From positions 310,001 to 374,000 of the forward strand of contig NZ_SWBR01000005.1 in the NCBI RefSeq assembly GCF_005116505.1: a stretch of DNA of 64,000 nucleotides. Direction: 5' to 3'. The stretch is from Pedobacter polaris. Its GTDB lineage: Bacteria > Bacteroidota > Bacteroidia > Sphingobacteriales > Sphingobacteriaceae. The position numbers and the translations under genes are program-made. The notes below the pieces were generated by a model. It searched no databases. It was not told the origin of the DNA and worked only from the letters and a program-made list of their open reading frames with translations. Of the stretch, positions 26,961 to 35,652 are shown piece by piece (within the stretch, counting starts at the first letter, position 1; every line of letters starts with the position of its first letter).

Positions 26961-28673
26961 TCCCAATTTCTCTAATTCTTCTTTTACAAAACTTGCTAAT
27001 TCTTTAACGTAGGCCGCACTAAAGTCGAATTTAATGCCTGCAGTTTCGTAAATTTCATTCATAGGTTTAGTATAACCTAATGCTAAAGCAGCTAAATACT
27101 GTGCTAATGCTTTTGTTGGATTTTCTTTATAGTTTTTCCAAACGGCAATAGCACCTAATTGAGCAATTGCATATTCTATGTAATAAAAAGGAACTTCGAA
27201 CAAGTGTAGTTGTTTTTGCCATAAATTGCCAAACTGTTGCTCAAATCCTGTCCAATCTGCAAAACCTGCTCCAAACCGATTATAAATCTGTTTAAATGAA
27301 GCTTCTCTGTCGGCTGCATTGTGATTTGGATTGGTATAAACCCAGTGTTGAAACTGATCAATTACTGCAACCCATGGTAAGGTTTTTAATACATCTGCTA
27401 ATTGTTCTTTTTTAGCACGATTTAAATCTTCCGGATTGTCGAAATAAATTGCCCAATTGTCCATTGAAATTAACTCCATACTCATAGATGCTAATTCTGC
27501 AACCTCTGATGGACAATGTTTAAAATCATTTAGTTCTAACCCAGCGGTTAAAAATGTATGAATGGCATGGCCACCTTCATGAACCATTGTGGTTAAGTCT
27601 CTTAGTGAGTTTGCCGAATTCATGAATATAAATGGGGCACCTGTTTCTGCTAAAGGATAATTGTAACCACCTGGAGCCTTTCCCATTCTGCTTTCTACAT
27701 CAAACAGCCCATTTGCTTTCATAATAGCGAGCTTTTCACCTAATGACGGATCAATTGAGTTGAAACAATCAATACTTTTATCAATTAATTCCTGGCCATT
27801 GTTAAAAGGTTTTAAAGCAGGCTTTCCAGTGGTACTAACTTCCATATCCCAAGGCTTCAGCTCACTTAAACTTAAAGCTTCTTGTCTTTTTTCTGCTTGT
27901 TCTCTTAAAACAGGAACAACTTCCTTTTCAATTGCCTCAGCAAAATCATAACAATCTTTTGGGGTATAATCAAAGCGGCCTAAAGCTTGAAACATATAAT
28001 CACGATAGTTCTCAAAACCAGCATGTAAGGCAACTTTATGTCGCATTTCTATTAATTCATCAAACAAAATGTTTAACTTATCTTTATCGGCTAACCTGCG
28101 CTGTTGAACAGTTTCCCAAGCATTTTGCCTAACACTTCTATCGGTATCTTTTAAAAAGTTTGATGCTTGCTCTAGCGTATATTCTTGTTCGTTAATGGTT
28201 ACACTCATTGAACCAGTAATGCTCTGGTATTTCTGCTGTTTAACTTGTAACTGTGTAAAAAGCTCAATGTTTTCTTCTCTATATAACTCTAAAGCTTTTT
28301 TAACAGCTCTGATGTAAACGAAGTATTTATCTTGGTCAAGTTGGTCTATAAAAGGGCTCTCACTAAATTTTTTATTTAGTTCATTTGCAAGAGGCGATAT
28401 TTTTGGTTCAATTTCAGTTGCAAAATATTGGAAAGCTGTAACCAAGTCTTCATTGGCCGTATCGCAACTCATCTTAATATATCGCCAAGCAAAATCTTCT
28501 TCAAGGGCAGCTTCAAGTTCACTTTTATCTTTTAACCATTGTTCTAATTGGTCAACATTGTTGATTTCTCTTTTCAACAATTCATCTAAAATAGGAGATA
28601 GGCTATCCCATTCCATCTTTAAATCTTGAGGAATATAAGTTCTTGGTTTCTTATTTATAATTAAGTTGTTCAT
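26958..28673 (-). CDS. M3 family oligoendopeptidase
   Basis: A 571-residue cytoplasmic zinc metallopeptidase of the PepF/thimet oligopeptidase type. The zinc-binding HEGGH lies in TMVHEGGHAIHTFL near residue 366, with the third ligand Glu in the downstream MSMELISMDNW. Members degrade oligopeptides of about 7 to 17 residues released by proteases. The length and helical N-terminal half fit. It has its own -33/-7 promoter, placed over the end of the preceding prenyltransferase gene. Confidence 0.92.
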   Translation of the reverse strand: MNNLIINKKPRTYIPQDLKMEWDSLSPILDELLKREINNVDQLEQWLKDKSELEAALEEDFAWRYIKMSCDTANEDLVTAFQYFATEIEPKISPLANELNKKFSESPFIDQLDQDKYFVYIRAVKKALELYREENIELFTQLQVKQQKYQSITGSMSVTINEQEYTLEQASNFLKDTDRSVRQNAWETVQQRRLADKDKLNILFDELIEMRHKVALHAGFENYRDYMFQALGRFDYTPKDCYDFAEAIEKEVVPVLREQAEKRQEALSLSELKPWDMEVSTTGKPALKPFNNGQELIDKSIDCFNSIDPSLGEKLAIMKANGLFDVESRMGKAPGGYNYPLAETGAPFIFMNSANSLRDLTTMVHEGGHAIHTFLTAGLELNDFKHCPSEVAELASMSMELISMDNWAIYFDNPEDLNRAKKEQLADVLKTLPWVAVIDQFQHWVYTNPNHNAADREASFKQIYNRFGAGFADWTGFEQQFGNLWQKQLHLFEVPFYYIEYAIAQLGAIAVWKNYKENPTKALAQYLAALALGYTKPMNEIYETAGIKFDFSAAYVKELASFVKEELEKLG

Positions 28674-28712
28674 ATAGATTAGTTAATTGGTGAATTAGAT
28701 AATTAGCTAATT

Positions 28713-28743
28713 CAAATTTATCGTGTCCTTAAAAAAGTATCAA
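28713..28743 (-). promoter_or_regulatory. Promoter of the M3 peptidase gene (-33/-7)
   Basis: On the minus strand TTG at 28743-28741, a 20-base spacer, then TAAATTTG at 28720-28713. The promoter overlaps the 3' end of the UbiA-like gene. Confidence 0.65.
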
Positions 28744-29575
28744 TTAAAAAACAGGCTGCAAATATTACAGACGCGTACCCGTTTGTTGTCGCAAAAGCCC
28801 TGTCTACTTTACTAATGTCGTTTGGTTTAACTAACAAATGCTGATAAGTTAGCATTGCACAGAAAAAGGCAATTCCGATATAATAAACCCAACTAAATTC
28901 TGCGAAAAACAAAGGTAGTATTACACACAATGCCGAAAAAACATGCAAAATAACAGATAATCTTAGTGCATTTTTTATCCCAAGTGTTGCAGGAATTGAA
29001 TGTAATTTTTGCTCACGGTCAAATTTTTCATCTTGTAGAGCATAAATAATATCAAAACCGCTCACCCAAAACAAAACCGCAAATGAGTAAAATAGTGGTA
29101 CAATATTAAATGCGCCAGTTACTGCAATGTAAGCGCCAATTGGGGCAAGTGCTAATCCTAATCCTAAAACCAAATGACATAAAGCAGTAAAACGTTTGGT
29201 ATAGCTATAAAATAAAACTACAAATAATGCAATTGGTGATAGGTAAAGACATAAAGTATTGATAAAAGCAGTTGCAATTACAAATAAAACACAGTTTACA
29301 ATTACAAAAGTCAGCGCTTCAGCAGCAGAAACTTTACCTGCCGGGATATCACGCATCACCGTTCTTGGGTTTTTGGCATCGATATTCCTATCTAAATACC
29401 GATTGAATGCCATTGCTGCATTTCTTGCAAAAACCATACAGAGTATAACCAATGCAAATAAATACCAGTTAAATGGATTTTGAGTTGTTGTTACCCCTAA
29501 AAAAAAACCGATTAAAGCAAATGGCAATGCAAATACAGAATGCGCAAATAATACAAGTGAAAAATATTTCTTCAT
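28718..29575 (-). CDS. UbiA-like 4-hydroxybenzoate-type polyprenyltransferase
   Basis: A 285-residue integral membrane prenyltransferase. The first Asp-rich motif is NRYLDRNIDAKNPRT and the second is YALQDEKFDREQ, which bind the Mg-diphosphate of the prenyl donor. Several hydrophobic segments follow. Bacteroidota use menaquinone, and UbiA-like proteins of this branch are MqnP candidates in the futalosine route, which is an inference: no other mqn genes are visible. It is next to yihA and the ubiE-type methyltransferase, whose product acts late in quinone synthesis. Confidence 0.85.
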   Translation of the reverse strand: MKKYFSLVLFAHSVFALPFALIGFFLGVTTTQNPFNWYLFALVILCMVFARNAAMAFNRYLDRNIDAKNPRTVMRDIPAGKVSAAEALTFVIVNCVLFVIATAFINTLCLYLSPIALFVVLFYSYTKRFTALCHLVLGLGLALAPIGAYIAVTGAFNIVPLFYSFAVLFWVSGFDIIYALQDEKFDREQKLHSIPATLGIKNALRLSVILHVFSALCVILPLFFAEFSWVYYIGIAFFCAMLTYQHLLVKPNDISKVDRAFATTNGYASVIFAACFLIDTFLRTR

Positions 29576-29614
29576 TATCTAGATATGAGATTTGAGACTA
29601 GTTTTTCTATCTGA

Positions 29615-30259
29615 TTATACTGTGTTGCTGTTTGAATAAAACTGTGGGTCAATCTCTGGTTTTACGAAATCTTCATTTACTTCGTGTATAAACTGTAACA
29701 CCTTTTCTTTTCCTTGCCCTTTTTCGGCGGAGGTTACAAAGAATGGGGGTACTTCTTCAAACCAACCTAATAATGTTTTATTAAATTTAGCTACATTCTG
29801 GTCAGTTTTTGGAGCCGACTGTTTATCTGCCTTTGTATATACTAATGCAAAAGGAATTTGGCATTCACCTAACCAAGAACAAAATTCTAAATCTATCTTT
29901 TGAGGTTCCAAGCGGCTATCTATCAATACAAAAACGCACTGCAAATTTTCACGTTTAGTTAGGTAGTTTCTAATGAATTTTTCCCATTTCTCACGGCTAC
30001 TTTTTGAAACTTTAGCATAACCATATCCAGGTAAATCTACAATATACCACTTTTCATTGATGAGAAAGTGATTGATTAACTGCGTTTTTCCTGGCCTTTG
30101 TGATGTTTTCGCTAAGCCCTGCACATTCACTAACATATTGATAAGTGATGATTTGCCAACGTTAGAACGACCAATAAATGCATACTCTGGCATGTCTGGA
30201 AGTGGTAATGCAGAAACTTTAGTGTTGCTAACAACAAATGTGGCAGATTTTATGATCAT
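29615..30259 (-). CDS. engB: Ribosome biogenesis GTPase YihA/YsxC
   Basis: A 214-residue GTPase needed for 50S subunit assembly. G1 is GRSNVGKSS at residues 30-38; G3 is DLPGYG; G4 is TKAD. The longer frame from 30301 is not favoured: the ATG at 30257-30259 gives MIIKSATF, as in relatives, and the -7 box TACCTTTG ends 4 bases ahead of it, inside the putative extension. That also predicts a nearly leaderless mRNA. The gene is divergent from ubiE with only 116 bases between the starts. Confidence 0.95.
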   Translation of the reverse strand: MIIKSATFVVSNTKVSALPLPDMPEYAFIGRSNVGKSSLINMLVNVQGLAKTSQRPGKTQLINHFLINEKWYIVDLPGYGYAKVSKSSREKWEKFIRNYLTKRENLQCVFVLIDSRLEPQKIDLEFCSWLGECQIPFALVYTKADKQSAPKTDQNVAKFNKTLLGWFEEVPPFFVTSAEKGQGKEKVLQFIHEVNEDFVKPEIDPQFYSNSNTV

Positions 30260-30263
30260 AATA

Positions 30264-30271
30264 CAAAGGTA
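30264..30271 (-). promoter_or_regulatory. Promoter -7 box abutting the YihA start codon
   Basis: TACCTTTG on the minus strand, 4 bases before the ATG. No -33 match is visible. Confidence 0.55.
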
Positions 30272-30356
30272 AGAATAAGTTTGGAGAAGATAGTTCTGCA
30301 TAAAATCATGCTAAACACATTTTCCATCTTACATTTCACATCTTACATTCATTATG

Positions 30357-30364
30357 TATCTTTG
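30357..30364 (+). promoter_or_regulatory. Promoter -7 box of ubiE
   Basis: TATCTTTG, 11 bases before the ATG; a TTTC at 30334-30337 lies at the 19-base -33 distance. Confidence 0.55.
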
Positions 30365-30375
30365 ACCCAACAATT

Positions 30376-31104
30376 ATGAATCAAGAAGTAACTCCTTACG
30401 CAGACGAAACCACCAAAAAAGAACAAGTAGCTACTATGTTCAACAACATTTCTGGTACCTACGATTTTTTAAATCACTTCCTTTCTTTAGGTATCGATAT
30501 CATTTGGCGACGCAAAGCGATAAAAGAATTAAAATCTATTCAACCAAGAATGATCTTAGACGTAGCAACAGGAACGGGAGATTTTGCATTTGAATCTATT
30601 GACATCCTACAGCCTGATAAAATAATAGGAGTTGATATTTCCGAAGGCATGTTGGAAGTGGCTAAGAAAAAAATTCACGACCGTAACTTAGGGCATATTT
30701 TCTCTGTTCAATTGGGAGATTCTGAAGGATTGAATTTTGAAGACAATACCTTTGATGCAATTACAGTAGCATTTGGTGTTAGAAACTACGAGAACTTAGA
30801 AAAGGGTCTTTCAGATATGCTACGCGTATTAAAACCTGAAGGTAAAATAGTGATTTTAGAATTCTCTAAACCTAAAACCTTCCCTATAAAACAAGGATAT
30901 AATTTCTATTTCCAATATGTAACACCATTCTTTGGTAAATTATTTTCTAAAGATAGTAGAGCTTATACCTACTTGCCCGAATCTGTAGCAGCATTTCCAG
31001 ATGGGGAGTCTTTCACTAGCTTAATGGAAAAAGTAGGTTATAAAAATACCAAACATCGTCCTTTAACGTTTGGAATAAGTGCTATTTACACAGGTATTAA
31101 ATGA
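30376..31104 (+). CDS. ubiE: Demethylmenaquinone methyltransferase (UbiE/MenG)
   Basis: A 242-residue SAM-dependent methyltransferase for the final C-methylation step of menaquinone synthesis. The SAM motif is LDVATGTGDFAF near residue 61, and the preceding MFNNISGTYDFLNHFLSLGID and following FGVRNYENLEKGLSDMLRVL are family signatures. The next gene, porT, starts inside its stop codon (ATGA overlap), which implies translational coupling. The linkage of ubiE to porT is a known arrangement in Bacteroidota with gliding or T9SS genes. Confidence 0.95.
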   Translation: MNQEVTPYADETTKKEQVATMFNNISGTYDFLNHFLSLGIDIIWRRKAIKELKSIQPRMILDVATGTGDFAFESIDILQPDKIIGVDISEGMLEVAKKKIHDRNLGHIFSVQLGDSEGLNFEDNTFDAITVAFGVRNYENLEKGLSDMLRVLKPEGKIVILEFSKPKTFPIKQGYNFYFQYVTPFFGKLFSKDSRAYTYLPESVAAFPDGESFTSLMEKVGYKNTKHRPLTFGISAIYTGIK

Positions 31105-31850
31105 GAAAAAAAATAACGCTTTTTCTTTTCGTTTTTCTTTTTACTATAGGCTTTGCTAATGCCCAAAATTGGGGTGGGGGCATAGATGATGAGCGCTTTA
31201 ATTGGGGATTTAGCTTTCAATACATCATTTCGGAATATAAACTTATTAAAACTAAAAATTGGAGGGAGCCTTATTTTGATATGGAACAAGGAAGGTATGT
31301 TACTGACCCTTTAACGTCTATTTCTTCTCCAACATCGGCAGGCTTTGGAATTGGATTTGTGATAAATAGTAACCTTACCCCAAATTTAGATATTCGTTTT
31401 ACTCCCTCACTTGTTTTTAACGACCGACTGCTAAATTACAGTTATGAAGAGCCTGCTATAAATAATCCCGGAGTTTCATTAACGCAAAAGAAAGTGCAGG
31501 CTACTATGATTGATCTTCCGGTAGGATTAAAATTAAAATCTGATCGATTAATGAATTTTAGGGCTTACATGCTTGGTGGACTAAAATACTCAATGGATTT
31601 AGCATCTGGAAAAAAGACAAATGATGCGGCGGCGGCACCTATAGATAAGCTAGTTAAAAATACAAAAAGCTTTTTGTCTTATGAAGCAGGTATAGGTTTT
31701 GATATTTATTTCGAATACTTTAAAATGTCTCCAGAGGTAAAATTATCTTATTCTTTTAATGATGTTTTGAGACACGAAAATAATCCATATTCAAATCCGA
31801 TAGACAAGGCTAAGCTCAGACATTTTACTTTTAGCTTATTTTTCGAGTAA
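31101..31850 (+). CDS. porT: PorT family outer-membrane protein (T9SS)
   Basis: A 249-residue protein with a signal peptide ending GFANAQ and a beta-barrel type mature part. ISPTSAGFGIGFVINSNLT-like strands, NLDIRFTPSLVF, MIDLPVGLKLKSDR and the end FTFSLFFE fit the PorT/SprT group, an outer-membrane protein required for type IX secretion. It is coupled to ubiE by a 4-base overlap. The gene context matches porT in T9SS-bearing Flavobacteria. Assignment rests on order, size and motif style, and a generic beta-barrel protein is the alternative. Confidence 0.75.
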   Translation: MRKKITLFLFVFLFTIGFANAQNWGGGIDDERFNWGFSFQYIISEYKLIKTKNWREPYFDMEQGRYVTDPLTSISSPTSAGFGIGFVINSNLTPNLDIRFTPSLVFNDRLLNYSYEEPAINNPGVSLTQKKVQATMIDLPVGLKLKSDRLMNFRAYMLGGLKYSMDLASGKKTNDAAAAPIDKLVKNTKSFLSYEAGIGFDIYFEYFKMSPEVKLSYSFNDVLRHENNPYSNPIDKAKLRHFTFSLFFE

Positions 31851-31870
31851 GCTAACCCATTCAAATTTCA

Positions 31871-31878
31871 TACCTTTG
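31871..31878 (+). promoter_or_regulatory. Promoter -7 box of the SDR gene
   Basis: TACCTTTG, 23 bases before the ATG. Confidence 0.5.
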
Positions 31879-31901
31879 TTAATTAACTATTCAATTAACA
31901 C

Positions 31902-32660
31902 ATGGCTAAAATTGCATTAATTACTGGTGCAAGCTCAGGTATTGGCGAGGCTTGCGCACATCTTTTTGCTCAACAAGGTTTTAATTTAATCCTTTTAGGA
32001 AGAAGAGAGCATTTGCTAGAGAAAATTGCGCATCATTTATCAGATAAATATGCTGTTGAAGTAAAAAAAATACAGGCTGATGTGCGGGATAAAGAAAACA
32101 TTAACTATGTACTTGAAACCTTACCAGCTATTTGGAAAAATGTTGATGTATTAATAAACAATGCAGGGTTAAGTCAGGGATTAGAGCCAATTGATAAGGG
32201 AGATAGTGATGATTGGGACATTATGATTGATACCAATGTAAAAGGACTTTTATATGTTTCGAAAGTAGTATCAAGTTGGATGGTTGCTCAAAAGAAGGGT
32301 CATATCATAAACATTGGTTCTATTGCTGGTAAAGAAGTTTATCCTAATGGGAATGTTTATTGTGCTACAAAACATGCTGTAGATGCATTAAATAAAGCGA
32401 TGCGCATTGATCTGTTGCCTCATGGAATAAGGGTTACAGCTATAAATCCCGGAGCTGTAGAAACAGAATTTTCTATAGTACGTTTTAAAGGAGATGAAAG
32501 CAGAGCTAAAAAAGTTTATGATGGTTTTGAACCTTTGATTGCGCAAGATATAGCAGAAGCAATATGGTTTGCAGTAAGTAGACCAGCACATGTAAATATT
32601 AATGACATGTTGATTATGCCAACTGCACAAGCCAATGGTAATTTAATAAAGAGAGACTAA
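31902..32660 (+). CDS. Short-chain dehydrogenase/reductase (YdfG-like)
   Basis: A 252-residue NAD(P)-dependent oxidoreductase of the classical SDR type. The cofactor loop is TGASSGIGE at 8-16, the NNAG motif is near residue 86, and the catalytic Ser, Y153 and K157 (YCATK) are in place. LLPHGIRVTAINPGAVETEF closes the fold. Similar proteins reduce 3-hydroxy acids or small carbonyls, as E. coli YdfG does. The sequence alone does not fix the substrate. It has its own promoter. Confidence 0.9.
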   Translation: MAKIALITGASSGIGEACAHLFAQQGFNLILLGRREHLLEKIAHHLSDKYAVEVKKIQADVRDKENINYVLETLPAIWKNVDVLINNAGLSQGLEPIDKGDSDDWDIMIDTNVKGLLYVSKVVSSWMVAQKKGHIINIGSIAGKEVYPNGNVYCATKHAVDALNKAMRIDLLPHGIRVTAINPGAVETEFSIVRFKGDESRAKKVYDGFEPLIAQDIAEAIWFAVSRPAHVNINDMLIMPTAQANGNLIKRD

Positions 32661-32788
32661 AATAAGGTTAAAGGTTGTGGATTGAAGGTTAAAAGTCTGG
32701 ATGCATAACCAAATACCAATAAAAATAACATTAGTATTACGAATTGAATTAAAACTCATAACCCGTAATCACAATATATAATACAGAT

Positions 32789-33235
32789 ATGATAGCTACA
32801 ACAATAGATCAAGAAATAAAACAAGCCATGTTGGCTAAAGATCAAGCAAAACTTAGAGGTTTAAGAGCAATTAAGGCCGCTTTGTTATTGGCAAGAACAG
32901 AAAAAGGCCATACAGAAGAACTGGATGCAGATGCTGAAATGAAAATTCTTCAAAAACTAGTTAAACAACGTAAAGAATCTGCAACTATATATAAAGAGCA
33001 GGGCAGAGAAGATTTATATATAGTAGAACAAGAAGAAATTGATGTGATTAGTCAGTTTTTACCCCAACAGTTAGACCAATCTGCTATTGAGGCAGTTGTA
33101 GCAAGAATCATTACCGAAACCGGCGCAACATCTATTAAAGAAATGGGTAAAATTATGGGTATTGCTAATAAAGAATTAGCAGGCAAAGCAGATGGAAAAT
33201 TAATTGGAGAAATTGTAAAAGTGAAGCTAGGATAA
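32789..33235 (+). CDS. GatB/YqeY domain protein
   Basis: A 148-residue single-domain protein of the YqeY family, related to the C-terminal domain of the amidotransferase subunit GatB. It shows IDQEIKQAMLAKDQAKLRGL, then LRAIKAAL, RKESATIY and LPQQLDQSAIEAVV, and ends GKADGKLIGEIVK. The free-standing role is poorly known; tRNA-related binding is likely from the homology. It starts at the ATG after a poorly conserved gap and shares no operon with its neighbours. Confidence 0.9.
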   Translation: MIATTIDQEIKQAMLAKDQAKLRGLRAIKAALLLARTEKGHTEELDADAEMKILQKLVKQRKESATIYKEQGREDLYIVEQEEIDVISQFLPQQLDQSAIEAVVARIITETGATSIKEMGKIMGIANKELAGKADGKLIGEIVKVKLG

Positions 33236-33335
33236 TAAAAATCATATTTTTTTAGAAAAATATTCATATTAATTACCGTAAATTAATTTTACTCTATTAA
33301 CTTAGTAGCACATACCAAACAGAAGCATACATTAT

Positions 33336-34100
33336 ATGGAATACGAAGTAATTGAAGAAGAGGGTTTTAAGTATATAGAAGCAGGCGAAGGAGAACCACT
33401 GGTATTACTTCATGGATTAATGGGCGAGCTAAGTAATTGGAGCCCAGCAATAGATCATTTTAAGAAAAATTATCGTGTAATTGTCCCTATTCTACCTATT
33501 TACGATTTGCCTCTGCTTACTTTAGGCGTTAAAAGTTTATCAAAATATGTACACCGCTTTCTAAAATTTAAAAAATTAAATCAAGTTGTTTTAATTGGAA
33601 ATTCATTAGGTGGTCATGTTGGGTTAGTTTTTACAGCTGCTCATCAACAATTTGTAAAAGCTTTAGTTTTAACAGGAAGTTCAGGTTTGTATGAGAATGC
33701 ATTCGGTGGGTCTTTTCCAAGAAGAGAGAGTTACGATTATGTAAGAGAGAAAGTAGAATTTACATTTTATGATCCAGCAACTGCAACAAAAGAGTTGGTT
33801 GATGAGGTATTTAAATCAGTAAATGATCGCTCTCGTGTAATTCGGATTTTAGCCTTGGCTAAATCTGCAATTCGCCATAATATGGCTAAAGAATTACCTA
33901 AAATTACAATCCCTGTATCTTTGATATGGGGTAGACAAGATAAAATTACACCACCTGAAGTTGCTGTAGAGTTTCACGAACTACTTCCAAATTCTGAATT
34001 AAATTGGGTGGATCAATGTGGGCATGCACCAATGATGGAAAGACCAGAAGTTTTTAACGAATTTTTGGATAAATTTTTAAATAGAATTTTACTTAAATAA
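33336..34100 (+). CDS. Alpha/beta hydrolase
   Basis: A 254-residue cytoplasmic hydrolase. The nucleophile is S90 in LIGNSLGGHVGL, the acid lies in WGRQDKITPPE near residue 205, and the histidine is in QCGHAPMMERPE near 235. The oxyanion strand LLHGLMGELSNW is present. The substrate is unknown. Its last base overlaps the ATG of the CBS-domain gene, and this begins a run of eight coupled envelope and metabolism genes to 41003. Confidence 0.9.
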   Translation: MEYEVIEEEGFKYIEAGEGEPLVLLHGLMGELSNWSPAIDHFKKNYRVIVPILPIYDLPLLTLGVKSLSKYVHRFLKFKKLNQVVLIGNSLGGHVGLVFTAAHQQFVKALVLTGSSGLYENAFGGSFPRRESYDYVREKVEFTFYDPATATKELVDEVFKSVNDRSRVIRILALAKSAIRHNMAKELPKITIPVSLIWGRQDKITPPEVAVEFHELLPNSELNWVDQCGHAPMMERPEVFNEFLDKFLNRILLK

Positions 34101-34762
34101 TGATAGCAGAAGAACTCATATCAAATGTAATTCCACCGCTAAAAACTTCTGATACTGTACAGAAAGCTTTGGAAAGGATGAGTGAGTTCAAACTTTACCA
34201 TTTGCCCATTGTAAACGAAACTCAGTTTTTAGGTTTAGTTTCTGAAGATGAGCTTATAGAAATTAGAGAACAAGAAACACCTATTGGTAGTTTATCATTA
34301 ACTATTTTAAATCCATTTGTTTTTCAGGATGCACATATTTATGATGTAATTAGGTTGTTTAACCTGATGCAATTATCACTTGTACCTGTACTTGATTTGA
34401 ATAAAAATTATTTAGGGGTGGTTTCTATCAATAATTTATTGGCTTATACTGCTGATACCTACGCAGTAAAAGAACCAGGAGGGATTATCGTTCTAGAAAT
34501 TAACAATAGAAACAATTCATTGGCACACATGGCTCAAATTGTTGAGGCAGATAACGCTCAAATTTTATCATCTTATGTAAGCTCTTTTCCTGATTCTACA
34601 AGGTTAGAGATTACCTTAAAAATAAATAAAACAGAACTTTCAGGCATTATAGCTTCTTTCGAACGCTATAACTATGAGGTTAAAGCTGTTTTTAATAATA
34701 CGCAAAACGATGATGGTTCAACAGATAGGTTCAATTCCTTCATGAACTATTTAAACGTATAA
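34100..34762 (+). CDS. CBS-domain protein
   Basis: A 220-residue cytoplasmic protein with two N-terminal CBS motifs. The first is around residues 8-50 (TVQKALERMSEFKLYHLPIV) and the second around 73-122 (IYDVIRLFNLMQLSLVPVLD). The C-terminal 85 residues are a different domain that resembles the ACT fold. CBS pairs bind adenine nucleotides and regulate partner proteins. Its start codon overlaps the stop codon of the hydrolase gene, and nadK follows 7 bases later, hinting at a link to NAD(P) or nucleotide status. Confidence 0.88.
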   Translation: MIAEELISNVIPPLKTSDTVQKALERMSEFKLYHLPIVNETQFLGLVSEDELIEIREQETPIGSLSLTILNPFVFQDAHIYDVIRLFNLMQLSLVPVLDLNKNYLGVVSINNLLAYTADTYAVKEPGGIIVLEINNRNNSLAHMAQIVEADNAQILSSYVSSFPDSTRLEITLKINKTELSGIIASFERYNYEVKAVFNNTQNDDGSTDRFNSFMNYLNV

Positions 34763-34769
34763 TTCCCGC

Positions 34770-35651
34770 ATGAAAATAGCAATTTACGGAAGAGATTTTA
34801 ATGATAGTGTTTTACCATTTGTACAACAAGTATTTAACGCATTGTCATTATATAAAATTGAAATAGTAGTTTTTTCTAAGTTTCATAATTTTATAAAAAA
34901 CAAGGTTACTTTACCTCCAGACACAGCAACCTTTTCTGGTCACCAAGAATTATTAGCTATGGGAGATGTTTTGCTAAGTCTTGGCGGAGATGGAACTTTA
35001 TTAGATACCCTTTCTTTAGTTAGAGATTCCCAAATTCCGGTTATAGGAATCAATTTTGGTCGTTTAGGCTTTTTAGCAAGTATCAATAAAAATGAAATAG
35101 ATACTGCAATTGATGCCCTTGTTAAAGGTGAATACTCATTGGATAAAAGAGGAATTCTAAATTTAGAGTCTCAAAATAATCTATTTGGAGATGAAAATTT
35201 TGCGTTAAATGACATGACCATTCATAGAAGAGATAACTCAGCTATGATGATCATACATGCCTATATGAATGGAGAATTTGTAAACTCTTATTGGGCAGAC
35301 GGGCTTATTATAGCTACACCAACAGGTTCTACTGCCTATTCATTAAGCTGCGGTGGGCCAATTATTTTGCCTAATGCACAAAGTTTTGTTATTACCCCAA
35401 TAGCCCCACATAATTTAAATGTAAGGCCAATTATTGTTCCAGATGACGTAGAATTAACTTTTGAAATTGAAGCAAGAAGTACAAAGTTTTTAGTTTCATG
35501 TGATTCGAGAACAGAAACAGTTGATAGATCAGTTAAAATAACAATCAATAAAGCGAAATTTAATGTAAATCTAATTCGCCTTAACAATGAAAGTTACCTT
35601 ACTACGTTAAGGAATAAATTACTTTGGGGCATAGATACCCGTAACTACTAA
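34770..35651 (+). CDS. nadK: NAD kinase
   Basis: A 293-residue kinase that makes NADP from NAD and ATP. GGDGTLLDT at 72-80 is the catalytic and nucleotide-binding motif, NFGRLGFLA follows, and the second site is ALNDMTIHR. ATPTGSTAYSLSCGG is the family signature near residues 178-192. It is followed within 2 bases by the DUF6089 gene. The cytoplasmic enzyme supplies NADPH precursors for lipid and wall synthesis. Confidence 0.96.
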   Translation: MKIAIYGRDFNDSVLPFVQQVFNALSLYKIEIVVFSKFHNFIKNKVTLPPDTATFSGHQELLAMGDVLLSLGGDGTLLDTLSLVRDSQIPVIGINFGRLGFLASINKNEIDTAIDALVKGEYSLDKRGILNLESQNNLFGDENFALNDMTIHRRDNSAMMIIHAYMNGEFVNSYWADGLIIATPTGSTAYSLSCGGPIILPNAQSFVITPIAPHNLNVRPIIVPDDVELTFEIEARSTKFLVSCDSRTETVDRSVKITINKAKFNVNLIRLNNESYLTTLRNKLLWGIDTRNY

Positions 35652-35652
35652 A

